Part shown: in pieces, positions 27,500-36,624 of the stretch
Layout of the letters: each line of letters opens with the position of its first letter
Position numbering within the stretch: the stretch's first letter is position 1
DNA from: DATAFF01 sp963744915
GTDB lineage: Bacteria > Pseudomonadota > Alphaproteobacteria > Rhizobiales > Aestuariivirgaceae
NCBI GenBank assembly: GCA_963744915.1
Contig: CAVUUY010000017.1
Span: 1-64,000, forward strand
DNA length: 64,000 nt
Reading direction: 5' to 3'
Notes under the pieces: generated by a model
The model's database searches: none
Seen by the model: only the letters and a program-made list of their open reading frames with translations
Told to the model about the DNA's origin: nothing
Made by a program: the position numbers and the translations under genes

Positions 27500-28483
27500 A
27501 TGGAAACCTTCCTCAATGTCGAGTTCTGGGCTTTCGTCGGGGTAGTCGCCGGCATCTATGCGGTCTTCGCACTGGGCCTGCAGCTGCAGTTCGGCATTGG
27601 CGGCCTCGCCAATTTCGGACATGTCGCCTTCATGGGCATCGGCGCCTATACAATGGCGATCCTCATCGTGAAAGCCGATCAATCCCTGTGGATCGCAGCG
27701 CTCGCAGCGATTGCCACCGCGATCCTCTTTGCCGCCATCATTGGACTTGTGACATTGCGGCTTCGGGCTGACTATCTTGCCATCACAACGATTGCCTTCA
27801 GCGAGATTGTCCGGTTGCTGGCTGTCAATCTGCGTTGGCTGACAGGCGGACCGGAAGGCACGACGAACCTGCTCGGCACCGGCCAAGCAACGAACTTCTC
27901 TGCCGGCTGGATGGTCCTCCTCGGCGATTTTCGTGGGAAATTGCATGCGCTGACAGGGCTCGACCTTTCGATCAATCTCGCCATGTTGCTGATCGTGTGG
28001 GCGATCGTTGGCATTCTGATTGTCCTGCTTTCATTCCTGGTGCGCTCGCCCTGGGGTCGCGTCCTCAAGGCCATTCGCGAAGATGAGGATGCAGCGAGAG
28101 CTCTCGGCAAGAACACCTTCTGGTACAAGAGCCAGGCCCTTATGATCGGCGCTGCCTTGGCAGCTCTAGCCGGCCTGATCTATGCGATCCAATTCACCTA
28201 TTTCAGCCCTCAGGATATCGAGCCACTTCTCACATTTTTCGGTTATGTGATCATCATCATGGGTGGCATCGGCAGCATCGCCGGCGTACCGATTGGCGCC
28301 ATGATCTTCGGCTTTCTGTTTGCCGGCACGCGCTTCTTCAATTTCCCGCCATTCTCGCTTCTGCAGTCGCCGGAGCGGGCCTCGCTTCGCTTGATCCTCG
28401 TCGGCGCGCTCATTGTCGGGATCATGGCCCTGCGCCCGCAAGGCCTGTTCGGCAAGAAGGAGGAGTTGGCGCTTGACCAGTGA
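27500..28483 (+). CDS. LivM-type ABC permease
   Basis: A 327-residue inner-membrane permease. It opens METFLNVEFWAFVGVVAGIYAVFALGLQLQFG and shows the LivM motif GGLANFGHVAFMGIGAYT. The coupling segment GRVLKAIREDEDAARALGKNTF lies near residue 190. The ATG at 27500 is preferred over a TTG six bases earlier. It partners with the LivH-type protein. The downstream ATPase start lies inside its last codons, indicating translational coupling. Confidence 0.9.
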   Translation: METFLNVEFWAFVGVVAGIYAVFALGLQLQFGIGGLANFGHVAFMGIGAYTMAILIVKADQSLWIAALAAIATAILFAAIIGLVTLRLRADYLAITTIAFSEIVRLLAVNLRWLTGGPEGTTNLLGTGQATNFSAGWMVLLGDFRGKLHALTGLDLSINLAMLLIVWAIVGILIVLLSFLVRSPWGRVLKAIREDEDAARALGKNTFWYKSQALMIGAALAALAGLIYAIQFTYFSPQDIEPLLTFFGYVIIIMGGIGSIAGVPIGAMIFGFLFAGTRFFNFPPFSLLQSPERASLRLILVGALIVGIMALRPQGLFGKKEELALDQ

Positions 28484-29276
28484 CCTTCACCTCGTCGTCA
28501 CCAACATCTCCAAGCGTTTCGCCGGCATCCAGGCGTTGGACCGAGCATCGCTGAGCGTCAAACGCGGCTCGATAACTTCCCTCATCGGCCCGAACGGAGC
28601 CGGCAAGAGTACCCTCTTCGATATCATCACCGGGTTCGAAGCTGCGGAAAGCGGCCAGGTGGAGTTCGGCGGAAAGCGCATCACACGCCTGCCGGCTTAT
28701 CGGATAGCCCGCCTCGGCCTGATCAGGACCTTCCAGATGACCAAGGTTCTGACGAAGCTGTCGGTCGTCGACAATCTACGCCTTGCAGCACGATCACATC
28801 CGGGAGAACGGCTTTCGGGGCTCATTTTTCACCCGAAAGCAGGAGCGAACGCGGAGCGGCAAGTCGCCCGGAAGGCCGAGGAGCTTCTCGCCTTGTTCAG
28901 GCTCGAAGCGGTTGCTTCCGACTATGCCGGTACGCTGTCGGGTGGGCAGAGAAAACTCCTGGAATTCGCCCGCGCTTTGATGGCCGAACCGGCAATGATC
29001 ATGCTTGATGAACCGCTGGCGGGCATCAATCCCAGTCTGGGGCGGGAGCTGCTGAACTACATGCGGAAGTTGCGTGCTTCAACTGGCAAGACATTCTTCT
29101 TCGTCGAGCATGACATGAGTGCCGTCATGTCGGTCAGCGACCATATCCTGGTGATGAGCAACGGACGCGTCATCGCGGAGGGCGCGCCCATGGACATTCG
29201 TAACAATCAAACCGTTGTCGATGCCTATCTCGGATCGCGCCGCATACAAGGAGCGGACCATCCGCAGGATCGATGA
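28473..29276 (+). CDS. LivG-type ABC ATPase
   Basis: A 267-residue ATPase with Walker A (IGPNGAGKSTLFD), signature TLSGGQRKLLEFARALM, Walker B (MIMLDEPLAGINP) and the switch His in FFFVEHDM. The long insert after the Q-loop (RLSGLIFHPKAGANAERQV) is typical of LivG. The TTG at 28473 is taken as start because AGGAGG lies just upstream and it gives LTSDLHLVVTNISKRFAG. It overlaps the LivM stop. It energises the importer together with the LivF-type protein, whose start overlaps its stop (ATGA). Confidence 0.9.
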   Translation: MTSDLHLVVTNISKRFAGIQALDRASLSVKRGSITSLIGPNGAGKSTLFDIITGFEAAESGQVEFGGKRITRLPAYRIARLGLIRTFQMTKVLTKLSVVDNLRLAARSHPGERLSGLIFHPKAGANAERQVARKAEELLALFRLEAVASDYAGTLSGGQRKLLEFARALMAEPAMIMLDEPLAGINPSLGRELLNYMRKLRASTGKTFFFVEHDMSAVMSVSDHILVMSNGRVIAEGAPMDIRNNQTVVDAYLGSRRIQGADHPQDR

Positions 29277-30031
29277 GCCGCGGGCATCAGAGGCAGGTCA
29301 TGACGGTAGCCGACCTGGAAGCGGGTTATGGCGACCTGCGCATTCTCAAAGGCGTCTCGCTCTCGGTTGGTCCGCGCGAGATCGTCTCGATCATCGGGGC
29401 GAATGGTGCGGGCAAGTCGACGCTTCTCAAGGCCATTTACGGCCTGGTTCGGATCTATCGTGGACGTATCACCTGCAGTCTGAGTGGAAAAGATGAGGAC
29501 ATTTCAGGTTGGAAACCGCATCGAATAACCGCGCTCGGCCTCAATTATGTTCCGCAGCGTTCCAACATCTTCCCGAGGATGAGTGTGATCGAAAACCTCG
29601 AAATCAGCGCCATCACCCGCCGCGGTGAATTCAGCCAACGGCTGGAGCAGGTGTTCGACCTGTTTCCTCTCCTGAAGCACCGTCAACGGCAGGCGGCTGG
29701 GACCATGTCAGGCGGTGAGCGGCAGATGGTGGCTCTGGCTCGCGCGCTGGTGAGTGGTCCGAAGATTCTTTTGCTGGATGAACCATCGGCGGGCGTTGCT
29801 CCGCGCCTGGTCGATGAAATTTTCGAACGAATAGTGATGCTGAGGAAGGAGTTTGGAATCTCTCTGGTCATCGTCGAGCAGAATGCGCGGCGCGCTCTCG
29901 AGATCTCGGATTACGCCTATGTCTTCGACACCGGCCTCAACCGCTACGAAGGCACAGGTGTTGAACTGGCCAATGATGAGCGCGTGGAGGAATTATATCT
30001 GGGTGGTGCAAGATTTGTTGAAAGAGATTGA
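29273..30031 (+). CDS. LivF-type ABC ATPase
   Basis: A 252-residue ATPase. Walker A (IGANGAGKSTLLKAIYG), Q-loop NYVPQRSNIFPRMSVIENL, signature TMSGGERQMVALARAL and Walker B (KILLLDEPSAGVAP) are all present, with IVEQNARRAL carrying the family's Gln/Asn switch. The start overlaps the LivG stop by four bases. It is the last gene of the importer operon and converges on the ligase gene, leaving only ten bases between the two stops. Confidence 0.9.
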   Translation: MSRGHQRQVMTVADLEAGYGDLRILKGVSLSVGPREIVSIIGANGAGKSTLLKAIYGLVRIYRGRITCSLSGKDEDISGWKPHRITALGLNYVPQRSNIFPRMSVIENLEISAITRRGEFSQRLEQVFDLFPLLKHRQRQAAGTMSGGERQMVALARALVSGPKILLLDEPSAGVAPRLVDEIFERIVMLRKEFGISLVIVEQNARRALEISDYAYVFDTGLNRYEGTGVELANDERVEELYLGGARFVERD

Positions 30032-30041
30032 GAGGGAGTGG

Positions 30042-31628
30042 TCACGAATCTCGTGCATCCCACTCCTGTCCGCTGCGAAGGGCCAGTCGATCCCGCTTCA
30101 GCTTTCCGACATCGGTATAGGGAAGCTCGGGCACGAATTCGATGAAACGTGGCACCATGAACGCCGCGATCCGTCGCGCTGCATGATCATGCAGTTCGGC
30201 AGCCGTGATACTGGATCCCGACCGACGGACAATCACCACCTTGATCTCCTCGCCCATGATCCGGTCTGGTACGCCGACAGCGGCGGCTGCGGCGACGTCG
30301 GGATGGCTCAGAAACACCCGTTCGACTTCGACGGCGGAAATGTTCTCGCCGCCGCGGCGGATCGATGACGCCATGCGCTCGATGAAGTAGAGATAACCCT
30401 GTTTGTCAAATCGCCCCAGGTCGGAGGTGTGGAACCACAGATTGCGCCAAGCCTGGACGGTAGCGGCCGCGTCGCCTTCATAGACCTGCATCATCATATC
30501 GGGGACACGCGGCCTTACGCATATTCGGCCTGCTGTTCCGGTCGCGACAGGTTGATCCTCATCATCCATGATCGCAATTTCAAAATCCGGGCATGGGCGG
30601 CCGCAGGAACCTGCCGGTGTCCCGACGACCGTCGGTAAGGTCAGTGGTTCGCATTCAGTCATGCCATAGGTGTCGAGCAGCACCACCCTGAAACGCCTTT
30701 CGAATGCCTCCTTCAGTTCCGCCGTCATGTTCCCGATGAGCCCCACGCGGAGCGGGTGATCCCGATCTTTGTCAGTTGGGGGCGCCTCCATCAGGAGTGA
30801 GATCATGCTTGCAAAGCCGGAAAAGGCGGTGGCTCCAGCGTCTCTGGCCTCGGTCCAGAACGACCTACGCGAAAAGGTGCGAAACTGAACGAGAGCACTG
30901 CCCGCGATCATGGCACACATGGTGACATGAAGCTGGCCGCCAATATGCCAGAGCGGCATCCAATCGTGGAACCGGTCATTGGGACCGTAGCCGAAGCACT
31001 CGACCAGATAGCCCGCGCCGCGGCAATAGAGATTGTGTGGGAGAAGCACTGCTTTGGAACGACCGGTCGTTCCCGATGTATAGAGGAGTGTCGCCGTGTC
31101 CGTCGGCAGGACGGAAACCGGTTCTGCGGTCGGATGGGCCGTCACCTGTTGCCAGGAATAGAGCGGAGCAGACGGCACGCATTCCTCTGCCGGTCCATCC
31201 GTGATTACGACATATCGGCAGGACTGCGGAACCATCGGTCCGATAACATCCCAACCGGCTTGATCCGTCACCAGCAGGTCGGCGCCAGACCTCCGGGCGA
31301 TGTCTTGCAGAACCTCGCCTCGATGCAAGTAGTTGAGTGTCGCGAAAACGGTGCGCGTCAGCGCGCAGCCGAACCACGTCCACAGCGCCTCGGGGCATTT
31401 TGGGAGGAAGATCGCGACGCGTCCGCCCGAAAGGTCTAGGCTGTCGAGAAAGCCGGCGAAGCGCAGCGCCGTATCCCAAGCTTCTCGATAGGACCAGCGG
31501 CGCGTCCCGGAGACCACGAATGTTGCGATCGGTGTTGCCGCCACGCGGGCCGCCAGAACCTCGCCGATCGTTGCTCTCTCCTTTCCGACAAGCTCGACCA
31601 ACCGACGCGGATAGCTCACGATTCCCAT
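30042..31628 (-). CDS. AMP-dependent acyl-CoA ligase (carnitine/crotonobetaine-CoA-ligase-like)
   Basis: A 528-residue adenylate-forming enzyme. The ATP-binding motif is TATLLYTSGTTGRSKAVLLPH, the core motifs include LWHIGGQLHVTMCAM and VVLLDTYGMTECEPLT. NLWFHTSDLGRFDKQGYLYFIER carries the hinge region, and YTDVGKLKRDRL holds the catalytic Lys. It looks most like CaiC-type ligases that charge carnitine or related acids with CoA, though specificity cannot be read from sequence. The start at 31628 (MGIVSYPRRL) overlaps the SDR stop by 13 bases, so it is the third gene of a leftward operon with the dehydrogenase and SDR. It is intact, unlike its paralogue at 22.1 kb. Confidence 0.85.
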   Translation of the reverse strand: MGIVSYPRRLVELVGKERATIGEVLAARVAATPIATFVVSGTRRWSYREAWDTALRFAGFLDSLDLSGGRVAIFLPKCPEALWTWFGCALTRTVFATLNYLHRGEVLQDIARRSGADLLVTDQAGWDVIGPMVPQSCRYVVITDGPAEECVPSAPLYSWQQVTAHPTAEPVSVLPTDTATLLYTSGTTGRSKAVLLPHNLYCRGAGYLVECFGYGPNDRFHDWMPLWHIGGQLHVTMCAMIAGSALVQFRTFSRRSFWTEARDAGATAFSGFASMISLLMEAPPTDKDRDHPLRVGLIGNMTAELKEAFERRFRVVLLDTYGMTECEPLTLPTVVGTPAGSCGRPCPDFEIAIMDDEDQPVATGTAGRICVRPRVPDMMMQVYEGDAAATVQAWRNLWFHTSDLGRFDKQGYLYFIERMASSIRRGGENISAVEVERVFLSHPDVAAAAAVGVPDRIMGEEIKVVIVRRSGSSITAAELHDHAARRIAAFMVPRFIEFVPELPYTDVGKLKRDRLALRSGQEWDARDS

Positions 31629-32383
31629 TCCAGATTGCCGTCGACGCCGATCATTTGTCCGGTGACGTGAAGGGACGCATCTGAACACAGGAACAGCACC
31701 ATGTCGGCAATTTCATCCGGCTGGATCTTCGTCCGCATGGAAACGAATTTGAGGCCTTCCGCCTCGACCTCCTCGAGTGTTCGGCCTTCCTGCTGAGCGA
31801 TGCGCGAGAGTACGTCTTTCAGTCGCTGATTGTCGATCGCACCAGGCAGGATCGCATTGACACGAATATTGTACGGCCCGAGTTCGCGCGCAAGCGCCTT
31901 GGTCAATCCTTCGACTCCGGCCTTGCTCGCCACATAAGGCGATCGGAATGGCATAACGGTCTTTGTCGACATGCTGGAGAAGTTGATGATAACCCCGTGC
32001 CGATTGCGCTGCATGGCCGGAACGGCCTCGCGAATGGTCAGAAACATCGAATCGAGATTGGCCGCCAAAGTGATCCGCCATTCAGCGAAGCTCAGCGATT
32101 GGATCGGTCCGCGCGGCCCGGCAATGCCGACAGTGTTTACCAGCACATCGACAGTTCCGATGCTTGCCTGAGCATCTGCAAAGAGCTGCCTGACTTGTCG
32201 CTCGTCGGCGACGTCACAGACGGTGCCACTCAAGCCGGGGTTGGCTTCGACGACCGACTTTACGAGAGTTTCTTTGATATCGCAGATATGAACGCGGTCA
32301 CCCCGGGCAAGGAATTTCTCGGCCATTGCCCGGCCGACGCTTTGTCCAGCGGCAGTGACCAGCACACCCTGCGACACCGTCAT
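31616..32383 (-). CDS. SDR-family oxidoreductase
   Basis: A 255-residue classical short-chain dehydrogenase. The NAD(P) motif is degenerate TAAGQSVGRAMAEKF near residue 10. VDVLVNTVGIAGP corresponds to NNAG. The catalytic Ser-Tyr-Lys are in INFSSMSTKT and SPYVASKAGVEGL, and NAILPGAIDNQRL follows. The acidic residue in HICDIKE at the end of strand 2 favours NAD. Its start overlaps the dehydrogenase stop (ATGA). It probably oxidises a hydroxyl intermediate in the island pathway; the exact step is unknown. Confidence 0.85.
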   Translation of the reverse strand: MTVSQGVLVTAAGQSVGRAMAEKFLARGDRVHICDIKETLVKSVVEANPGLSGTVCDVADERQVRQLFADAQASIGTVDVLVNTVGIAGPRGPIQSLSFAEWRITLAANLDSMFLTIREAVPAMQRNRHGVIINFSSMSTKTVMPFRSPYVASKAGVEGLTKALARELGPYNIRVNAILPGAIDNQRLKDVLSRIAQQEGRTLEEVEAEGLKFVSMRTKIQPDEIADMVLFLCSDASLHVTGQMIGVDGNLEWES

Positions 32384-33339
32384 GGCTGCCCTTCCTCGTT
32401 ACGCTTTAACTTGACGAGCTTCTTTAGCATCACATCCCGCTTGCGCCGTAGTGCCTTTGTATCTGGCACGCCTTCGCGCTGCTCGACGGCGCGGCCGATA
32501 TCATCGAGTACATCAGGCGCAAAACGTGGTGGTGCGGGATCGAGGTCTGCCATCATCGAGCGATAGGCGTCGGCATAGCGTTGAAAATATTCTCCGATTC
32601 CGGCATCGGCATTGGTGTGATTGGCTCCGAAATTTCCGATCGCCGCCCAGCGCAACGCCAGTGTGTCGCGAATGACGGCATCGACTGCGATCGGATCGGC
32701 GACGCCGCTCTCGACCAGATGCAGAGCTTCACGAACGACGGCGGCTTGTATGCGATTGCCGAGGAATCCCTGAACATAGCGGTTCATGCGCACCGGTATT
32801 TGTCCGCACACAGCCAGGATATCGCAAGCCCGTTGAAAGACCGCAGGGTCGGTTTTCTCGGTGGCGAGCATCTCGACAACCGGAAGGAGATGCGGCGGAT
32901 TGAACGGGTGTGCCATGACGCAGCGGCGCGCCCCCGCCAGCCCGAGAGTGATCTGGTTGATGTCCAATGCTGAAGTCGACGATGCGAGGATTGTGTGCTG
33001 CGCGGCCACGCCGTCAAGCTCACCGAAGAGCCTTTGCTTGAGCTCGAGCACCTCGGGGATGTTTTCTTGCACATAGTCAACGCCGGCGACGGCATCGACA
33101 ATGTCGTCGACAACCCGCACTTGCGCCAGAATAACATCGCGCTCGGCTGCGGCGATGAACCCGTCCGACACGTCGGCGCCAAGATCCTGCTCTAGCCAAT
33201 TCATTGCCTGCCGACAGATCTCAGGGTTGGCATCATGGAGCCTGACTTCGACCCGAGAAGGAGCAAACACCCTGATCCAGCCGCGACCGATCACGCCGCA
33301 ACCAACCAATGCCACCGCTTTGGGAATTGTTGTCGCCAT
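32380..33339 (-). CDS. 3-hydroxyacyl-CoA-dehydrogenase-family protein, carnitine/L-gulonate 3-dehydrogenase type
   Basis: A 319-residue cytoplasmic enzyme. The Rossmann motif VALVGCGVIGRGW opens it. IQEN-like VDYVQENIPEVLELKQ, then ASSTSALDINQI and CVMAHPFNPPHLLPVVEML carry the catalytic Ser/His/Asn of the family. EALHLVESGVADPIAVDAVIRDTLALRWAAIGNF is the C-terminal domain. The layout is that of L-carnitine 3-dehydrogenase (CdhA) and lambda-crystallin/L-gulonate 3-dehydrogenase. With a BKACE enzyme and a betainyl-CoA-thioesterase-like gene nearby, carnitine to 3-dehydrocarnitine is the likely reaction. It is the first gene of a leftward operon. Confidence 0.8.
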   Translation of the reverse strand: MATTIPKAVALVGCGVIGRGWIRVFAPSRVEVRLHDANPEICRQAMNWLEQDLGADVSDGFIAAAERDVILAQVRVVDDIVDAVAGVDYVQENIPEVLELKQRLFGELDGVAAQHTILASSTSALDINQITLGLAGARRCVMAHPFNPPHLLPVVEMLATEKTDPAVFQRACDILAVCGQIPVRMNRYVQGFLGNRIQAAVVREALHLVESGVADPIAVDAVIRDTLALRWAAIGNFGANHTNADAGIGEYFQRYADAYRSMMADLDPAPPRFAPDVLDDIGRAVEQREGVPDTKALRRKRDVMLKKLVKLKRNEEGQP

Positions 33340-33436
33340 TGTTGCCTTCCATTCGAGAGCAAGGAAAGGTTAGGGTGACAAGGCTTTGGTGGTCAACAAT
33401 TGCCGCTGCGGCCGCATTCCCTTATGGAGCGATTGC

Positions 33437-34537
33437 ATGGCGGATTTCGATGTCATTGTGGTGGGGCTCGGTGCGTGGGGGAGTGCCGCCCTTTATCACC
33501 TTGCGCAGAACGGCCATCGCGTGCTCGGAATCGATCGATTGGACCCGCCGCACAATCGCGGATCGCATCATGGTAATGGCCGCGTGATCCGCATGGCGAG
33601 TCCAGAATCGCCGCAATACACACCTCTGATGGAGCGGTCCTATTCGCTCTGGGCCGAGCTTGAGCGGGAAAGGGAAAGCCCGCTGATCACCGAAGCTGGC
33701 GGACTTTATGTCGGACCATCGGATCATGATTTCGTCGCAGGTGCGCTTGCAAGCTATTCCGGCACGACGATCGCGCATGAAGTTCTCAGTCCGATGGAGT
33801 CGGCCGCCCGCTTCCCCTGGCTCACGGTGCATGATCGCGAAACGGTCGTATATGAGCCCGGTGCCGGCGTGATCGAACCTGAACAGTGCATCAGAGCGCA
33901 TTTGAAGGGAGCTGTTGCGGCAGGCGCCGCAGTCAGGATCAATGAGCCAATGATTGGCTGGATCGCCGATCGGGACGGCGTGACGATCTCATTGAAGACC
34001 GGCACGCTCCGAGCGCGGCGGGCGATCTTCTGCATGGGTTCTTGGTCGCCAGATCATTTGCGCCTTGCCTTGCCGCTGGCCGTCGAACGTCAGGTGGTCG
34101 TCGTCTATGATGCGAGCGCCATAGGCGAGCTCGCGATCTTTACCGCGCCGGCCGAAGAAGCCGAATGCATCTATGGTCTGCCTGAAGCCGGAGGGACGTA
34201 CAAGGTTGCGCTTCACCATGGCGGTGTGATCGGTCACCCCGATTCGCTCTCTGCAGTCCCGAGCGAACGTGACCTCTATTTGATTGAGAAATACGTCCGG
34301 CGTCGGCTTCCCCAAATGCCGCGATCACCGATGAGCGCCGCCGTCTGTCGATATACAAATACACCGGACCACCATTTCGTTATCGGGATCCACCCTCAAC
34401 ACCCGGCCGTGACGATCGCAACCGGCTGTTCAGGGCGCGGCTATAAGTTTTCCGCCGTCATTGGCGAGATCCTTGCGGATCTCTGCGATGGACGGAGCCG
34501 ACACGATATCGCGCTCTTCAGCCCTACGCGCTTTTAG
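33437..34537 (+). CDS. FAD-dependent oxidoreductase, monomeric sarcosine oxidase-like
   Basis: A 366-residue flavoprotein. The dinucleotide-binding motif is DVIVVGLGAWGSAALYHLA, with GIDRLDPPHNRGSHHGNGRVIR holding the family HG...R signature. AAVCRYTNTPDHHFVIG has Cys at the place where monomeric sarcosine oxidase and N-methyltryptophan oxidase attach FAD covalently. GCSGRGYKFSAVIGEILADL is the C-terminal FAD contact. It likely demethylates an N-methylated amine, for example a product of betaine breakdown. The ATG at 33437 starts the family N-terminus. It is divergent from the dehydrogenase operon across a 97-base spacer, which must hold both promoters. Confidence 0.85.
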   Translation: MADFDVIVVGLGAWGSAALYHLAQNGHRVLGIDRLDPPHNRGSHHGNGRVIRMASPESPQYTPLMERSYSLWAELERERESPLITEAGGLYVGPSDHDFVAGALASYSGTTIAHEVLSPMESAARFPWLTVHDRETVVYEPGAGVIEPEQCIRAHLKGAVAAGAAVRINEPMIGWIADRDGVTISLKTGTLRARRAIFCMGSWSPDHLRLALPLAVERQVVVVYDASAIGELAIFTAPAEEAECIYGLPEAGGTYKVALHHGGVIGHPDSLSAVPSERDLYLIEKYVRRRLPQMPRSPMSAAVCRYTNTPDHHFVIGIHPQHPAVTIATGCSGRGYKFSAVIGEILADLCDGRSRHDIALFSPTRF

Positions 34538-34946
34538 AGACAAGTTCGACGGTGCGCTGGCGGATGAGCTCACTGAGTAACGCCGCGCGCCGCTCCTTCA
34601 GGTCGAAGAGAACCGTCACCTGATCGCTGGTCGAGTGCAGTTCATTGGTTTCGACATTGGATAAATGATGGCGGTATTCGACTGATTTGTTGCCGGTCCG
34701 CGTCATCGACGTGTGCACGATCAGGAGCGACCCTGACCGGATCTCGTGCTTGTACTCGATCACCTGTTTGACGTCGGCCCAGCCCAGACCGAGGGGCTCA
34801 AGCTCTGAATAAGGTGCGAGTCGCGACAGAAAGTGAAATGACGCACCATCATAGAGGGCTGAATAGAACTGCGTGTTCATATGGCCCATCGAGTCGCAAT
34901 GCCAAGGATAGGCAACGCCACGGTATGTCTCGATCAACTTCGTCAT
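34524..34946 (-). CDS. Hot-dog acyl-CoA thioesterase (betainyl-CoA-thioesterase-like)
   Basis: A 140-residue 4-hydroxybenzoyl-CoA-thioesterase-type protein. The motif VAYPWHCDSMGHMNTQFYSALYD has the catalytic Asp and the conserved GHMN. IEYKHEIRSGSLLIVHTSM forms the central strands. It lies 18 bases after the BKACE gene in the same direction. In carnitine-degrading bacteria, thioesterases of this kind (CdhB) hydrolyse betainyl-CoA made by the BKACE enzyme to glycine betaine. The assignment rests on context. Its 3' end overlaps the flavoenzyme gene by 14 bases. Confidence 0.8.
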   Translation of the reverse strand: MTKLIETYRGVAYPWHCDSMGHMNTQFYSALYDGASFHFLSRLAPYSELEPLGLGWADVKQVIEYKHEIRSGSLLIVHTSMTRTGNKSVEYRHHLSNVETNELHSTSDQVTVLFDLKERRAALLSELIRQRTVELVSKSA

Positions 34947-34964
34947 TGTGCGATACCGGCGTTG

Positions 34965-35900
34965 TCAGAATCCGACATTATCGGCTCCCTTTAGTTTCAG
35001 CATCTGGCGGGCATCGGCTGGAGAGGCGATGTCGAGACCGAGCGCCTCGAGAATGCCTCTGATCTTCGTAACCTGCTCGGCATTGCTTTTTGCCAGCTGG
35101 CCACGCGAGAGATAGAGGCTGTCTTCCAGGCCGACGCGGACATTCCCTCCAATCAGGGCGCCCTGCGTGATCAGTGGCATCTGGTGGCGTCCTGCTCCCA
35201 GGATCGACCAGCAATAGCTGTCGCCAAACAGCTTGTCGGCGATCCGCTTCATGTGAACCAGATTGTCTGGATCTGGCCCGATACCACCGAGAATGCCGAA
35301 GATCGTTTGAACAAAGAGCGGTGGCTCGATCCATTTCTGGTCGAGGCAATAGGCTAGGTTGTAAAGATGGCCGACGTCGTAGCACTCGCATTCGAACCGC
35401 GTGCCCAAATCCTGGCCGATTTCCTTCATTACATATTCCAGGCTCTTGAATGTGTTAGGAAAAATAAAGTCGCGCGAACGTTCGAGGAACACCTTCTCCC
35501 ACTCATATTTCCATTCGTCATATTTCCCGACCATGCCGAAGATCCCGAAATTCATCGAGCCCATGTTGAGTGTGCACATTTCGGGTCGAGCAGCTCGTGT
35601 GGCCGCTATCCGCTCCTCGATCGACATGCCGAGACCGCCGCCAGTGGTGATGTTGAGTACGGCATCGGTCTGCTGTTTGATCCGAGGCAGAAACTCCATG
35701 AAGATCTTCGGATCAGGACTGGGGCTGCCATCCTTCGGATTGCGCGCATGAAGATGAATGATTGTGGCGCCCGCCTCGGCGGCTGCTACCGATTCCCGGG
35801 CAATCTCGTCCGGCGTGATCGGGAGATGAGGTGACATGGTCGGGGTGTGAACCGACCCGGTAATGGCGCAGGTGATGATGACCTTGCGAGGCGCTGCCAT
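34965..35900 (-). CDS. BKACE-family beta-keto acid cleavage enzyme (DUF849)
   Basis: A 311-residue TIM-barrel Zn enzyme. KVIITCAITGSVHTPTMSPHLPITPDEIA is the family start. ATIIHLHARNPKDGSPS carries the two Zn-binding His. LNITTGGGLGMSIEERI and the Zn Glu region FECECYDVGHLYNLA follow, then GALIGGNVRVGLEDSLY. BKACE enzymes condense a beta-keto acid with acetyl-CoA, releasing acetoacetate and a new CoA ester. With dehydrocarnitine the product is betainyl-CoA. The linked thioesterase and dehydrogenase support that substrate. The RBS AGGGAGAAACAGG precedes ATG at 35900. Confidence 0.85.
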   Translation of the reverse strand: MAAPRKVIITCAITGSVHTPTMSPHLPITPDEIARESVAAAEAGATIIHLHARNPKDGSPSPDPKIFMEFLPRIKQQTDAVLNITTGGGLGMSIEERIAATRAARPEMCTLNMGSMNFGIFGMVGKYDEWKYEWEKVFLERSRDFIFPNTFKSLEYVMKEIGQDLGTRFECECYDVGHLYNLAYCLDQKWIEPPLFVQTIFGILGGIGPDPDNLVHMKRIADKLFGDSYCWSILGAGRHQMPLITQGALIGGNVRVGLEDSLYLSRGQLAKSNAEQVTKIRGILEALGLDIASPADARQMLKLKGADNVGF

Positions 35901-36074
35901 CCTGTTTCTCCCTGGTTCTTCCTTTAAGGCATATTCGGCGGCGGTGAATGCTCACCGATATCATCGTGGAGCAGTGGCCCAACGTCCAGTTGAATTGAAT
36001 CTGAACTGGCGGTTGCGCATCGATGGGACGGGAGCCGGCCGCGCGCTACAGCTGAGATGGAATTGCAGACTTGC

Positions 36075-36480
36075 TCCCCCTGCGCCGCGAGGAAATCGTT
36101 CCATCGCCATTAGGACGATGGGGGATGGCGCCGGCTGGCGTGATCGTTTCGCGAAATTCAGATTGGCATCGCCGATTCGTTTGGGGAAACCCTGAGCCCA
36201 GCGAATTCCGATCCCACCCCCCGCGCCGGCAAGGAATCGTTCCATCAGCTCGAGGACGATGGGGGTGGGGTCAATGATCTCGGCATCGATGGTTCCGACA
36301 TAGCCGAAGAAATTTTGCCTCTCGACCTCCCCACCCTCCCACCCCCCAGCGCGGCGAGGAAGCGTTCCATCTGCTCCAGGACGAAGGGGGTGGGGTTAAC
36401 GGTCTCGACGCCAACGGATCTCGACATCAGCTGAAGAAATTTTGCCTCTCGATCTCCCCACCCCCCGGCAAACTCCAGCT
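36075..36480 (+). repeat. Dispersed island repeat, cluster 3
   Basis: Three to four units in tandem. Here the head reads GAGGAA(A/T)CGTTCCATC instead of the usual GGGACTCCG form, followed by AGGACGATGGGGGTGGGG, TCAATGATCTCGGCATCGA, GAAGAAATTTTGCCTCTCG and CTCCCCACCC. It fills the gap between the BKACE gene and the second LivK-type gene. Confidence 0.75.
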
Positions 36481-36624
36481 CACCGTTCTGCTTCTCTATA
36501 AGGGCGATCGCCACTATTGCGGTTGCCCAACGCACCGGTTGATCGACACCGGACACGTCAATCCGTCCCAGATCGTTTTCTTAGGTCTGCGCGGCTTTGC
36601 AGAAAGGGAGGGCGCAAGTTCAGG